Positions 1 through 8,557 of a DNA stretch of 64,000 nt are shown one piece after another. Position 1 is the stretch's first letter. Every line of letters starts with the position of its first letter. The notes under the pieces are model-generated. The model searched no databases. It saw nothing but the letters and a program-made list of their open reading frames with translations, and was not told where the DNA came from. The position numbers and the translations under genes are program-made. The DNA is from an uncultured Desulfobacterales bacterium (GTDB lineage Bacteria > Desulfobacterota > Desulfobacteria > Desulfobacterales > SpSt-501), in assembly GCA_938048455.1 (NCBI GenBank), contig CALIUY010000021.1, positions 62,001 through 126,000 on the forward strand, given 5' to 3'.

Positions 1-475
1 CGCGGATCAGCTCGAGCTTGTAGGGTTCGTCGCGGTAGAGGGCGAGCGCCTCCTCGCGGCTCACCTCGCGGCGCCGGATGGGGAGCTTCGCTTGGATGAT
101 CTTCTGCATCTCGGCCTCGATGCGGGGAAAATCCTCTTCGGACACCGGGGGCATGTCGATGTCGTAGTAGAAACCGTCCTCGACGACGGGGCCGACGGTG
201 AGCTTGGCCTCGGGGTAGAGCCGCAGGATGGCCTGGGCCATCACGTGGGCCGCGCTGTGGCGCATGATCTCGAGGGCCTCGGGGTCCCGGGTGGTGATCA
301 GGCGCACCGCGGCGTCGCGGTCGATCGGGGTTTCCAGGTCGACGAGCCGGTGATCGAGCTCGAGGGCGACCGTATTGCGGGCGAGGCCCTCGGAGAGGCT
401 CCGAGCCAACTCGAGTCCGCTCACGGGGCGCTCGAAGCGCCGTTCGCTGCCGTCGGGAAGCGTGATGCGAACCAT
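1..475 (-). CDS. thrS: Threonyl-tRNA synthetase, N-terminal part (runs off the window)
   Basis: Charges tRNA-Thr with threonine in the cytoplasm. Only the first 158 codons are in the window. Read on the minus strand, the protein opens with a TGS domain (about residues 1-60, start MVRITLPDGSERRFE), followed by the beginning of the second N-terminal editing domain with the HSAAH motif (HxxxH), which helps clear mischarged serine in this family. The ATG at 475 is preceded by an AGGGA-type ribosome binding site. The catalytic and anticodon-binding domains lie beyond base 1. It is divergent from the RNase D gene. Identity is secure from the domain order and conserved stretches, although the gene is partial. 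Confidence 0.95.
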   Translation of the reverse strand, partial: MVRITLPDGSERRFERPVSGLELARSLSEGLARNTVALELDHRLVDLETPIDRDAAVRLITTRDPEALEIMRHSAAHVMAQAILRLYPEAKLTVGPVVEDGFYYDIDMPPVSEEDFPRIEAEMQKIIQAKLPIRRREVSREEALALYRDEPYKLELIR

Positions 476-596
476 GCCTGTCCCTCCTCGGGATGGGCCC
501 GAAACGACAGGACCGGCGCGGCCGTCGCCCGCCGGTTCCCGCCGGTGGGGAATCCGGGCTTGTTTTTCGTAAAAGGTTTATTGTAGATAGGAACTT

Positions 597-1769
597 ATGT
601 CCGGGTCAAGACGGTCAGCGGAAGCCTTTACGGAAGCGCCTTTTCTCTGGATCGAGACCGCCGCGGCTCTTTCCGCCTTCGGCCGCGAGATCGCCTCCGC
701 CCCCGCCGTCGGGGTCGACCTCGAGGCCGACTCGCTGCATCATTTCCACGAGAAGGCCTGCCTGCTGCAGATCGCCGCCCCGCCGCGGCATGCGGTGGTG
801 GACACCCTCGCCCTGCGGGACCTGGGCTGTCTCGAGCCGCTGTTCCGCGACGCCCGCATCCGCAAGGTCTTCCACGGCGCCGACTACGACTTGCGGCTGC
901 TGCAACGCGATTTCGGCATCCGCGTCGCCGGGCTCTTCGACACCCAGCTCGCCTGCCGCTTCCTCGGCTATGCCGAGACCGGCCTCGAGGCCGCCCTCAA
1001 ACGCACCTTCGGCGTCGAACTCGACAAGCGGCAGCGCCGCAAAGACTGGTCGCTTCGCCCGCTGCCGCCGGAAATGGTCGCCTACGCCGCGGCCGACGTG
1101 CGCCATCTCGTCCCGCTCGCGGAGCACCTGGAGGCGGAGCTCGCCTCCCGCGGACGGCTGGACTGGATGCTCGAGGAGTGCCGGCTGCTCGCGGAAGCGA
1201 TCCCCGCGGCGGACAAGGAACCCGCGCCGCGTTTTCTCTCCTGCAAGGGGGCGGGCCGCCTGGACCCGCGGGGCTTGGCGGTGCTCGAGGCCCTGCTTCG
1301 CCTGCGCGAGGATCTGGCGCGGCAAAAAGACCGGCCGCCCTTCAAGGTCTTCCGCACCGAAAGCCTGATCACCCTGGCCGAGGGCCGACCGCGCGACGCC
1401 CGGGCCCTCGCCGAATCCGGGGCGCTCAGCCCGCTCCAAATCGAGCGCTACGGCCGGGAGATTCTTGCGGCGATCGCCTCCGCGCTCGAGCTCCCCGAAG
1501 AGCGCCTGCCCCGCTACCCGCGCCGGCCCCGCATGCCGTTGAACGCCGCCGCCGGCGAGCGCCTTCCGCTTCTGCGTCGCTGGCGCGAACGGAAGGCCCG
1601 AGACCTCGGCCTCGAGCCCGCGCTGGTCTGCTCCAAGGCGGCGATGCGGTCGCTGGCCGAACGAAGGCCCCGCACCGAGGACGAACTCGAGGCGATCGCC
1701 GAGCTGCGCCCCTGGCAGCGTGCGGCCTTCGGAGAGGAGATCCTCGCGCTCCTGCGGGGCAAACGCTGA
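597..1769 (+). CDS. rnd: Ribonuclease D
   Basis: A 3'-5' exoribonuclease that trims tRNA precursors and other small RNAs. The 390-residue protein shows all DEDDy motifs: D41 and E43 (VDLEADS), D98 (HGADYDL), and Y163 with D167 (YAAADVRH). The C-terminal half, roughly residues 205-290 and 315-388, looks like two HRDC-type helical domains, the normal RNase D layout. The ATG at 597 has an AGGA-like site just upstream. The gene ends 3 nt before the next start, so it is probably co-transcribed with the hydrolase gene that follows. Length matches the family. Confidence 0.93.
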   Translation: MSGSRRSAEAFTEAPFLWIETAAALSAFGREIASAPAVGVDLEADSLHHFHEKACLLQIAAPPRHAVVDTLALRDLGCLEPLFRDARIRKVFHGADYDLRLLQRDFGIRVAGLFDTQLACRFLGYAETGLEAALKRTFGVELDKRQRRKDWSLRPLPPEMVAYAAADVRHLVPLAEHLEAELASRGRLDWMLEECRLLAEAIPAADKEPAPRFLSCKGAGRLDPRGLAVLEALLRLREDLARQKDRPPFKVFRTESLITLAEGRPRDARALAESGALSPLQIERYGREILAAIASALELPEERLPRYPRRPRMPLNAAAGERLPLLRRWRERKARDLGLEPALVCSKAAMRSLAERRPRTEDELEAIAELRPWQRAAFGEEILALLRGKR

Positions 1770-1772
1770 GGG

Positions 1773-2393
1773 ATGGCCGTGACCGAGCGGGCGGTGTTCC
1801 TCCCCTGCGGCGACATCGAGCTCGAGGGCCGGCTGGCGGAGGCGGACGGCCCCCGCGCGGCGCTCGTGGCCCATCCTCATCCGCTCTACGGGGGGGATCT
1901 GGACAACGCCGTCGTGCGCACCGTGGCGCAGGCCTTTCACCGGGCGGGCCGGAAAGTCTTGCGCTTCAATTTTCGGGGGGTGGGCGCCAGCGGCGGCAAA
2001 CACGGCGGGGGGGAGCCGGAGCGGCTCGACCTCCGTGCCGCCCGCGACTGGCTCCGCGGCCAAGGGGCGGAGGACGTCCTGGCTGCAGGCTATTCCTTCG
2101 GCGCCTGGGTGCTCGCCGGCGCCCCCGAGGGTTTTTCCGGCCTGATTCTCGTCTCCCCGCCGGTCGCGCTCCTCGACTTCGGCTTCCCCTCCCCCCTGCC
2201 CGCACTGCGCCTCGTCGTCACCGGCGAAGCCGACCCGATCGCCCCCGCCCGGCGGATCGAGCCGCTGCTGCGCATCTGGAACCCCGGAGCCGCGCTCGAG
2301 GTGATTGCCGGCGCCGACCACTTCTACACCGGCGCTCTCGAAGCGCTCGCGGCGACCGTGGGCCGGACGCTTCGCTCCCTCCAGGGAAAATAA
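1773..2393 (+). CDS. Alpha/beta hydrolase (COG2945-like)
   Basis: A small, probably cytoplasmic, serine hydrolase of 206 residues. It carries the HPHPLYGG oxyanion-region motif near residue 34, the FNFRGVGAS motif near 65, the nucleophile elbow GYSFG with S108, an acidic residue D154 (GEADPIAP) and H183 (GADHFYTG), which together make a full catalytic triad. This architecture is typical of COG2945 hydrolases, whose physiological substrates are generally unknown, so I give no substrate. It sits 3 nt downstream of rnd and is probably in the same transcript. Confidence 0.88.
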   Translation: MAVTERAVFLPCGDIELEGRLAEADGPRAALVAHPHPLYGGDLDNAVVRTVAQAFHRAGRKVLRFNFRGVGASGGKHGGGEPERLDLRAARDWLRGQGAEDVLAAGYSFGAWVLAGAPEGFSGLILVSPPVALLDFGFPSPLPALRLVVTGEADPIAPARRIEPLLRIWNPGAALEVIAGADHFYTGALEALAATVGRTLRSLQGK

Positions 2394-2756
2394 AGGGGCG
2401 GGATTCCCGACCCTTCCCGGGGTCGGGCACCGCGGAGGTCGGCTCAACCGCGGCGCGGGGACGGCCGTTTTCCGCCGCACGGGAACCCGGCTTCCTCCCG
2501 CGATCCGGATCGCACCGGAAGATTCCCGCCAAGGAGCTTCTTCCCGCGGGAGCGGGCCCCTCCCGGAGCCCTCCTCACCACGCGGCGATCCCGACCCGCT
2601 CGGCGGGCCCTTCGAGGAGGATCTCCCGCCCCCGGCCCGGAAAAGCGCCTCCGCCCGACGCGCGGCCGCAAGCCTTACGGCCTCACCGTCGGTTTCGGTA
2701 CGCCTTTCCCGCCGAACGGATTTCGCTTCTCGTTCGCCCTGCGCGACGGCCCTCGC
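2394..2756. other. Intergenic region with a hairpin
   Basis: This 363-bp gap lies between two convergent genes. Just after the hydrolase stop, 2406-2427 forms a perfect 8-bp stem (CCCGACCC / GGGTCGGG) with a 6-nt loop. It could end transcription but lacks a T-tract. The rest is GC-rich; open frames there show no protein-like composition. I see no RNA gene or other signal. Confidence 0.5.
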
Positions 2757-5402
2757 TTACGTGAGCTCCCGCAGCCGCGCCAGCCAAGCCTCGGCTTCGG
2801 GACCCGTAAAACAAAAGCGCATCTCGGCGAAGCGCTGTCGCAGCCGCACCACCTCCTCGCGCACGTCGGCCTTGCGCAGAATGCAGTCGGCGAGGAGTTG
2901 GGCGAGCGCGGCGAAATCGGCGGGCCCCATCCCGAAACGGGTCATCTCCTGCACCCCCATGCGCAGCGCCCCCGAAGCCGTGAACCCCTCTTCGTCGGGG
3001 GCCGCTTGGTAGTTGAGCAGGATGTGGTTTTCCTCGAGACGCCGCGCGATCCGCGGCCCGCGGGCGTAGCCCACAAGCACGATCACCTGGTGCGTCTCGG
3101 TGAAGGAGCAGGCCGGGTCCCCGGCCACGCGCAGACCGGCGTCGGCGAGCGCACGCGCGAAGGCCTTGGCATTGGCGATCACCGCTTCGCGGTAGGCGTC
3201 CCCGAAGCGCTCCGTTTCGTAGACCGCGGCGAGCAAGCCAAGCAGCGTCCCGAGATGGTGGTTGCTGAGGCTTCCGGGAAAGACACGGCGTTGCACCGCT
3301 TCCCAGAGAGGGTAGCGCGGGTCGCGGGGGGCGAAATCGCAGGCGATGACTCCCCGCTGGGTGCCGAAGAAGGTCTTGTGGGTCGAGGCGGTGAGGATGT
3401 CCGCCCCCTCGGCGAACGGCTGCTGGAAGCGCGGCCCGAGCAGGCCGAACCCGTGGGCGGCGTCGTACATCAGCACCGCCGGGACGCCGGCTTCCTGCAA
3501 TGCGGAGCGGATCTCGGCGACCGGCTCGCGGTAGATCGTCAGGCTGCGACCCAGAATGACGAGCTCGGGTCGGATCTCGGCGATGAGCCGGCGGGTCGCC
3601 GCCAGATCGATGCGGAAGGGATCCTCGGGCCGGACCGGGAAAGGAACCACCGCCGGCCGCTCGCGCCGCGACTCGCGCATCACGAAATCCTTGAGCGCCC
3701 CCGAAGGCTGCGCGCTCAGGTGCCCGCCGCGGATGATCGGATGGTTCATCACCGCCCGCAGCCGCCGGGGTTCGCGCCGGCGGTCGGCGCGGTTGAGAAA
3801 ATCGACGAGGGCGCCGTAGACGGCCATGTTGGCCATCTGTCCGGAAATCGGCCGCACCTCGAGGTTGCGGCAGCCGAGCATGCCGCGCAGCGCGCGCACG
3901 AGCGCCCGCTCGACCTCGGCGATGAATCCGGTCCCCTGGTAGAAGAAAACGTCGGCCTCGCGGAAAGCCTTGAGAGCCTTGTGCTCCGCGTAACGGCCGA
4001 CGGGATCGGTGATGGAAAGCAGCCGCACGAGGCGCGAGGGCGTCTGTTCGGAGGGAATCAGGTTGATGCACCGCTGCTGACGCCAGCGGTGGTTGTCGAT
4101 CGCGCGGCCGACCAGGGCGGCCGCCTTGGCGGCGGCGTCGCCCCCGGAGGCGGCCTCGGGTTCCTCGGCGCCCGCCTCGTGCCACAGCACGGGCCAGGCG
4201 CGGGGCGGGGCCTCGTTGCGCAGGTGGGCGGGCACGATCACGGCGCGCGCCGGCCGGCCGCGGATGTCGATCTCGATCTCGTCGCCCTCCTCGAGATCGC
4301 TGTCGATCAGGGCGAGCCCGATCGCACGCATGCCCTTTTCTTCGGACTGGACCGACTCGAGGCCCTGCCCCGCCGTCACCCAATAGGGCACCATGGTGCC
4401 GCTCGTCACCCATCCGGCCGGCTGCGATGCCCGCAGCACCGGCGCCCCCGCCCGAGCGACGCCGCGGTCGATCAGGGCGACCGGGCGGAGCAGACGCGGC
4501 AGAACCTCGAGCAGGCTGAAATCCCGTGCCACGAAACGGCGCCAGGCTTCGAACTGCCGCGCCAGCGGCTCCCGCCCCACGAAATCGCCCTTGAGCGGGG
4601 AAAAACTCACGGCGGCGCGGGCGGTCGGACAGGCGAAGACGGGGATCGGCTCTCCTTGCGGATCCCGGCCGAGCTCGTGGCCGTAAAGCGGAAGCCCGGC
4701 TTCCAGGCGCAGGGTGTCGCGCGCCCCCAGGCCCACCGGCACGGCCCCGGCGGCGACGAGCGCATCCCAGAGGGACAGCGCCGCCTGCGGCTCGCAGAAC
4801 AGCTCGAAGCCGATCGGCTCGCCCGTGTAGCCCGTGCGGCTGATCCACAGCGGCGCCCCCTTCCAGGAGGCTTGGCTCAAGCGGTTGCGGAAGGGTTCGG
4901 GGAGGGATCCGCCCTCGAGCCGGGGGGCCAGCAAACCGCGCGACTCCGGACCCTGCAGGCTCAGCATGGCCAGCTCGGCAGTCAGATCCGCAAGCCCGAC
5001 CCCGGGGAAGGCGCGCGCCCGGAGGCGGAGATGATCCCAGTCCTTTTCCCGGTTGGAAGCGTTCACGACGAGCAGGTATTCGGCGGCCGCGAAGCGGTAG
5101 AGATACGCGTCGTCCAGAGCCCCGCCCTCGGCGTCGGGAAGCAGGGTGTACTGGGCCTCGCCCACGTTGAGGGCGGCCGCGTTGTTGCTGAGGACCTGTT
5201 GCAGGAAATGGAGCGCGTCCTCGCCGGTGATGCGGAAGCGGCCCATGTGCGAGACGTCGAAGATCCCCGCGCGGCGCCGGGTTTCCAGATGCTCCTGAAC
5301 GATTCCGCCGGCGTACTGGAGGGGCATCTGCCAGCCCGCAAAGTCGGTGAAGACGGCCCCGAGCGCCCGGTGGCGCTCGTAGAGGCAAGTCCTGCGGCTC
5401 AT
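2757..5402 (-). CDS. GcvT-SHMT fusion: aminomethyltransferase plus serine hydroxymethyltransferase-like protein
   Basis: An 881-residue single chain joining two folate enzymes. Residues 1 to about 392 are a glycine-cleavage T protein: it has the GIFDVSHMGR segment, the ALDD motif with D97/D98 at the catalytic Asp position, a VVNASNREKDW segment and GYTGE. An alanine/glutamate-rich linker (about 408-425) leads to an SHMT-like fold-type I PLP domain (about 426-881) with NLIPSEQ (folate-site Glu), YDAAH (D647) and the PLP lysine K676 in ASTHKTFFG. The SHMT half is divergent: the usual NKYAEGYPGKRYYGG region is altered to a GRYAEHKAL-type sequence. T protein makes 5,10-methylene-THF from glycine; SHMT uses that with glycine to form serine, so fusion suggests channelling. 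No gcvH or gcvP lies nearby. The ATG at 5402 begins a canonical T-protein N-terminus. Family assignment is firm; activity of the second half is inferred. Confidence 0.92.
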   Translation of the reverse strand: MSRRTCLYERHRALGAVFTDFAGWQMPLQYAGGIVQEHLETRRRAGIFDVSHMGRFRITGEDALHFLQQVLSNNAAALNVGEAQYTLLPDAEGGALDDAYLYRFAAAEYLLVVNASNREKDWDHLRLRARAFPGVGLADLTAELAMLSLQGPESRGLLAPRLEGGSLPEPFRNRLSQASWKGAPLWISRTGYTGEPIGFELFCEPQAALSLWDALVAAGAVPVGLGARDTLRLEAGLPLYGHELGRDPQGEPIPVFACPTARAAVSFSPLKGDFVGREPLARQFEAWRRFVARDFSLLEVLPRLLRPVALIDRGVARAGAPVLRASQPAGWVTSGTMVPYWVTAGQGLESVQSEEKGMRAIGLALIDSDLEEGDEIEIDIRGRPARAVIVPAHLRNEAPPRAWPVLWHEAGAEEPEAASGGDAAAKAAALVGRAIDNHRWRQQRCINLIPSEQTPSRLVRLLSITDPVGRYAEHKALKAFREADVFFYQGTGFIAEVERALVRALRGMLGCRNLEVRPISGQMANMAVYGALVDFLNRADRRREPRRLRAVMNHPIIRGGHLSAQPSGALKDFVMRESRRERPAVVPFPVRPEDPFRIDLAATRRLIAEIRPELVILGRSLTIYREPVAEIRSALQEAGVPAVLMYDAAHGFGLLGPRFQQPFAEGADILTASTHKTFFGTQRGVIACDFAPRDPRYPLWEAVQRRVFPGSLSNHHLGTLLGLLAAVYETERFGDAYREAVIANAKAFARALADAGLRVAGDPACSFTETHQVIVLVGYARGPRIARRLEENHILLNYQAAPDEEGFTASGALRMGVQEMTRFGMGPADFAALAQLLADCILRKADVREEVVRLRQRFAEMRFCFTGPEAEAWLARLRELT

Positions 5403-5610
5403 CGAAACCCTCCATGCTCTCCCGGCGCCTCGGACCGGGTCGAAGAAAGGCGCGGCGGATTAAACCGCGGATGCCCCCCGCTGTCAAACCGGGGCGCCCT
5501 CGGCGCTCGACTTCCGCGGGGAAATGGGGTAAGCCGAAACCCGGCTCCGCCGGGGACCCGCCCGAGGGCCCCGCGAACGCCCGAAGAACCGAAGACAAGG
5601 AAGCCGAACC

Positions 5611-6051
5611 ATGACCGTCGAAACCACCGTGCGCTGGATTTCCGAAAATCACTTTCTCGGCATCGACTCCGGCCGGCACGCCGTCGTCCTCTCGGGGCAG
5701 GCCGACGCCGTCGGGGCCAAGCCCTCCGAGCTGCTCCTGATCGCGCTCGCCTCCTGCTCCGCGGTGGACGTGGTCGAAATCCTGCGCAAGAAGCGGCTCG
5801 ACCTGACCTTCTTCGAGGTGCTCACCCGGGCCGAACGCGACCCGGAGCCCCCTTGGCCGTGGCGCCGGATCCATCTCGTCTACCGGCTCTCCGGCCGGGG
5901 ACTCACCGGCAAGGCGGTCGAGCAGGCGATCCAGCTCTCGCAGGAAAAATACTGCTCGGTCGCCGCCACGGTGCGCGGGGTGGCGGAGCTGTCGTGGAGC
6001 TATGAAATCCTCGGCGGCGAAGGCGGGCCGACGAATGAGCTAACCGGCTAA
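5611..6051 (+). CDS. OsmC family protein
   Basis: A 146-residue OsmC/Ohr-superfamily protein; family members reduce organic hydroperoxides using two cysteines. Both are present: C49 in LASCSAVD and C115 in EKYCSVAAT. Length and spacing match the family, and the first strand begins directly at the N-terminus, so it is cytoplasmic. The ATG at 5611 follows a CGAACC context with a GGAAG site about 12 nt upstream. It is divergent from the GcvT-SHMT gene across 208 bp in which I recognise no clear promoter. Whether it is a peroxidase or one of the uncharacterised OsmC subfamilies cannot be told from sequence. Confidence 0.88.
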   Translation: MTVETTVRWISENHFLGIDSGRHAVVLSGQADAVGAKPSELLLIALASCSAVDVVEILRKKRLDLTFFEVLTRAERDPEPPWPWRRIHLVYRLSGRGLTGKAVEQAIQLSQEKYCSVAATVRGVAELSWSYEILGGEGGPTNELTG

Positions 6052-6065
6052 TTTGAAATCAGAAT

Positions 6066-6094
6066 TTGACTATCCCGGCAAACCGCGTTACAGT
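6066..6094 (+). promoter_or_regulatory. Sigma70-type promoter for the PilZ gene
   Basis: TTGACT at 6066-6071 and TACAGT at 6089-6094 are separated by exactly 17 bp. It lies 15 bp after the OsmC stop and 61 bp before the ATG chosen for the PilZ protein. Its position argues against the TTG at 6066 being a translation start. Confidence 0.55.
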
Positions 6095-6155
6095 ACCGAT
6101 ACCACTGGTTCAACCCGGGCGTTCTTTCCGCCCCATTCAGGATGATCAACCTCCG

Positions 6156-6704
6156 ATGCCGGCCGACCTCGACAGCGGACGCTTGGATATCACTTTCCGG
6201 CTCTTTCAGCTGGTCAGCCGTCTGGACCGGGATCAACAGTTCCAGTTGCTCAAGCAGCTCACCGGCGAGCGGGTCACGCTGCATCTGTTCAAGCAAATCG
6301 TCGAGATGGCCGAAAGCGAACAGCTTCTCCTCCTCGAGCGGCTCGGGCAACTCGCCGAAGGCGAGGCCGAAGAAAGAACGCTCCACCTAATGGGCAGCGA
6401 GCCGCGGATGCGGGAATACCCCCGCAAATCCTGCCTGATCAACGCCGATTACCGCGTCCGCGGCCGGGAATGCCGCAGCTACATCCTGGACATCAGCATC
6501 GGAGGCGTCTTTATCGAAACCCGGGACCGTTACGCCGTCGGAGAAGAGGTGATCCTCAATTTCAATCTCCCCGACCACCCACAACCTTTTTCCCTCCGCG
6601 GCCGCATCGCCTGGAGCGGGCCGGAGGGTTTCGGCGTCAAGTTCGACCACCTTCCCCCTTCCCAGGGAAGCGCGATCCGCCGTTACGTGGAGCAACCCCG
6701 ATGA
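6156..6704 (+). CDS. PilZ domain protein
   Basis: A 182-residue cytoplasmic protein with a helical N-terminal half (about 1-75) and a C-terminal PilZ domain. The c-di-GMP-binding signature is intact: R86 and R90 (RxxxR in REYPR) and D112-S114-G117 (DxSxxG in DISIGG). The family binds cyclic di-GMP to control motility, surface attachment or exopolysaccharide. I chose the ATG at 6156 because the longer TTG-initiated version starts inside the predicted -35 box. The gene overlaps the following DUF4124 gene by 4 nt (ATGA), so the two are translationally coupled. The downstream target is not evident. Confidence 0.88.
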   Translation: MPADLDSGRLDITFRLFQLVSRLDRDQQFQLLKQLTGERVTLHLFKQIVEMAESEQLLLLERLGQLAEGEAEERTLHLMGSEPRMREYPRKSCLINADYRVRGRECRSYILDISIGGVFIETRDRYAVGEEVILNFNLPDHPQPFSLRGRIAWSGPEGFGVKFDHLPPSQGSAIRRYVEQPR

Positions 6705-7204
6705 GACTGCGGCTGCTGATCGCCCTGGGCTGTTTTCTGGTGCCGGGGCTGTCCTACCTCAACGCCGATGTCTTCCGCTGGATCGACCGTGACGGCACGG
6801 TCGTTTTCGGCAACCGCCCGCCGACGGACGCGCGCGAGGTGCGGCTCATGTTCCGGGAAGACCCCGCCGCGCCCGCCGCCGGCGAATCGAGCATCGAAAG
6901 CGTGCTCGAGGAGCTGGAGGCCGAAAAGGCCCGCGAGGAGGAGGCCCGCCGACGAGCCGCGGCCGTGCGACAGGCCGCCCCGCCGACCCGGGAAGAGCTG
7001 ATCGCACGGGAGCGGGAAAAACTCGAAAAGATCATCGCGGAGCTGGAAGAGCAGCCGCTCGAGTTCTTCGGCTCGCAGAAAAACAAGCGCACCCGCATCG
7101 GCTATTACCGCTACCGCCTGGAGACGCTGCTGGCCGATCCGGATCGGTATTTCTCCGTCCCCGAGCCCTTCGAGGGCAACATCAAACCCCAGGCCCAGGA
7201 ATAG
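6701..7204 (+). CDS. DUF4124 domain periplasmic protein
   Basis: A 167-residue protein with an N-terminal signal peptide (about residues 1-23, MRLRLLIALGCFLVPGLSYL) followed by the DUF4124 signature VFRWIDRDGTVVFGNRPP. The middle (about 70-115) is highly charged and rich in Glu, Arg and Ala, consistent with a coiled coil. Its function is not known; the domain occurs in many proteobacterial envelope proteins. The start overlaps the PilZ stop. A paralogue lies at 14467-14979 in this window. Confidence 0.8.
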   Translation: MRLRLLIALGCFLVPGLSYLNADVFRWIDRDGTVVFGNRPPTDAREVRLMFREDPAAPAAGESSIESVLEELEAEKAREEEARRRAAAVRQAAPPTREELIAREREKLEKIIAELEEQPLEFFGSQKNKRTRIGYYRYRLETLLADPDRYFSVPEPFEGNIKPQAQE

Positions 7205-7213
7205 GCGTCATCC

Positions 7214-7882
7214 ATGCACCCATCCGATCGCGAATCCCAGGAAGGCTTCGTCATGAGCGCCAACCCCCCCGAGAGGGAAGACGCGGAAGAAAGCTACGGT
7301 TACGGTCGCCCTCCGTCCGGCGGCGGGGAGGGGAAAAAAACGCTTAAACCCCTCGTCATCGGCGGAGCGGGGCTGCTGGTGCTGATCGTACTCGCCCTCA
7401 TGTTCCTTACCGCCTCGCCCCGGAGCGCCGAACGCGAGGGGTGGAAAAACCTCGAGACCCGCCTGCGCGCCGCGGAGGAGAAACTCTCCCGTCTTGAGGC
7501 ACTCGAAGCCGCGCTCGCCCGCACCGAGCGGCGGGAGAAGGAAATCCAGGCCCTCGCGGAGCGCCTGACCCAACAGGAAGCCGCCTGGAACCGCAAGTTC
7601 GAGCAACTGGCGCGCGAGGCCTCCCGCCCCGCGGCTCGGCCCGCGGAAGCCGCCGCCCCGCCCAAGACGCCGGAGACGGCCGTCGCCAAGCCGGGGCCCG
7701 CCGCCGCGCAGCAAGTCTCCCGGCCGCGGGTCCACGTCGTCCAGAAAGGGGAGACGCTTCTCAGCATCAGCCGCCGCTACAAGGTTCCCCTCGATCAGCT
7801 GGTCAAGCTCAACCGCCTCGATCCCAAGGCTCCGCTCCCGGTCGGCCGCTCCCTCACCTTGCCGCCGGCAAACGGCTCCTGA
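7214..7882 (+). CDS. Membrane-anchored LysM protein with coiled coil
   Basis: A 222-residue envelope protein: a short cytoplasmic N-terminus with a poly-Lys patch, one transmembrane helix (about 46-67, PLVIGGAGLLVLIVLALMFL), a charged coiled-coil (about 75-135), an Ala/Pro linker (about 138-165), and a C-terminal LysM domain (about 172-218, starting HVVQKGETLLSISRRYKV) that binds peptidoglycan glycan chains. It probably tethers inner membrane to cell wall. It lies 9 nt after the DUF4124 gene in the same direction. An in-frame ATG at 7253 (M14) is an alternative start. Confidence 0.85.
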   Translation: MHPSDRESQEGFVMSANPPEREDAEESYGYGRPPSGGGEGKKTLKPLVIGGAGLLVLIVLALMFLTASPRSAEREGWKNLETRLRAAEEKLSRLEALEAALARTERREKEIQALAERLTQQEAAWNRKFEQLAREASRPAARPAEAAAPPKTPETAVAKPGPAAAQQVSRPRVHVVQKGETLLSISRRYKVPLDQLVKLNRLDPKAPLPVGRSLTLPPANGS

Positions 7883-8011
7883 AGCCAAGCGCCTTTCCCC
7901 CGCCGCCCCCACCGCGGAACGCGAACGGCGCCGGCGTCTTTTCGGCCGCATTCATTACTGAAAGCCGATTTGTCTTATTCCTCATCTGAATGGACGATGC
8001 TCATCACCGTC

Positions 8012-8039
8012 TTGACATTAGCATCGGCGTTACTACCTT
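8012..8039 (+). promoter_or_regulatory. Candidate promoter for the hsp20 pair
   Basis: A perfect TTGACA at 8012-8017 is followed after 16 bp by TACCTT at 8034-8039, 52 bp before the hsp20 start. The surrounding 200 bp are less GC-rich than the neighbourhood. I see no sigma32-type CCCCAT box and no CIRCE element. Confidence 0.4.
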
Positions 8040-8090
8040 TCCGGCCGCTGAGGCAAACCAAGACTCCAAAACGCGAAAGGAGGATGGGCC

Positions 8091-8540
8091 ATGATCTATC
8101 GTCGGCTGCCGGGTTTTCCAGGGTGGTTTGCAAGATCGCCGTTTGCGGAACTCGAGCGCATGCGGCGGCAGATGGACCGCCTCTTCGAAGACTGGATGAC
8201 GCCCCGCCCGGTCTCGGGCGTCTTCCCGCTGATCAACCTGACCGAGACCCAGGAGAACTATTACCTCCGCGCGGAACTTCCCGGGATGACCGCCTCCGAC
8301 CTGGACATCCAGGCGACGGCGAACAGCGTATCCATCTCCGGGGAACGCAAGATCCCGGCCGAGAACCACAACGCTCGCTACCATCGCCGCGAGCGCGAGG
8401 CGGGCAAATTCTCGCGCGTCGTCGGACTTCCGGGGGAGATCAACCCCGACAAGGTGGAAGCCCGACTCGAGAACGGCATCCTCACGGTCGTCGTTCCTAA
8501 GGCCGAGGCGAGCAAGCCCCGACAAATCACGGTGAAATGA
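8091..8540 (+). CDS. Small heat shock protein, Hsp20 family
   Basis: A 149-residue ATP-independent holdase chaperone. The N-terminal arm (1-45) is followed by an alpha-crystallin domain (about 47-140) with PLINLTETQENYYLRAELPG at its front and the ARLENGILTVVVPK terminal strand. A strong AAAGGAGG ribosome binding site precedes the ATG. The stop codon lies 17 nt upstream of the start chosen for the second hsp20 gene, so both form one transcript. Such paired sHsps often form mixed oligomers; that is inference here. Confidence 0.93.
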   Translation: MIYRRLPGFPGWFARSPFAELERMRRQMDRLFEDWMTPRPVSGVFPLINLTETQENYYLRAELPGMTASDLDIQATANSVSISGERKIPAENHNARYHRREREAGKFSRVVGLPGEINPDKVEARLENGILTVVVPKAEASKPRQITVK

Positions 8541-8557
8541 GAAAGGGGGTGGAATCC

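Noticed and set aside
615-2480. 621-codon open frame on the minus strand opposite rnd and the hydrolase gene
   Set aside because: It is a shadow caused by high GC; the plus-strand proteins have clear family motifs, and the reverse frame has none.
2683-5874. 1063-codon and 1035-codon open frames overlapping the GcvT-SHMT gene
   Set aside because: Composition is Arg/Pro/Gly-rich without motifs; the true frame carries two intact enzyme domains.
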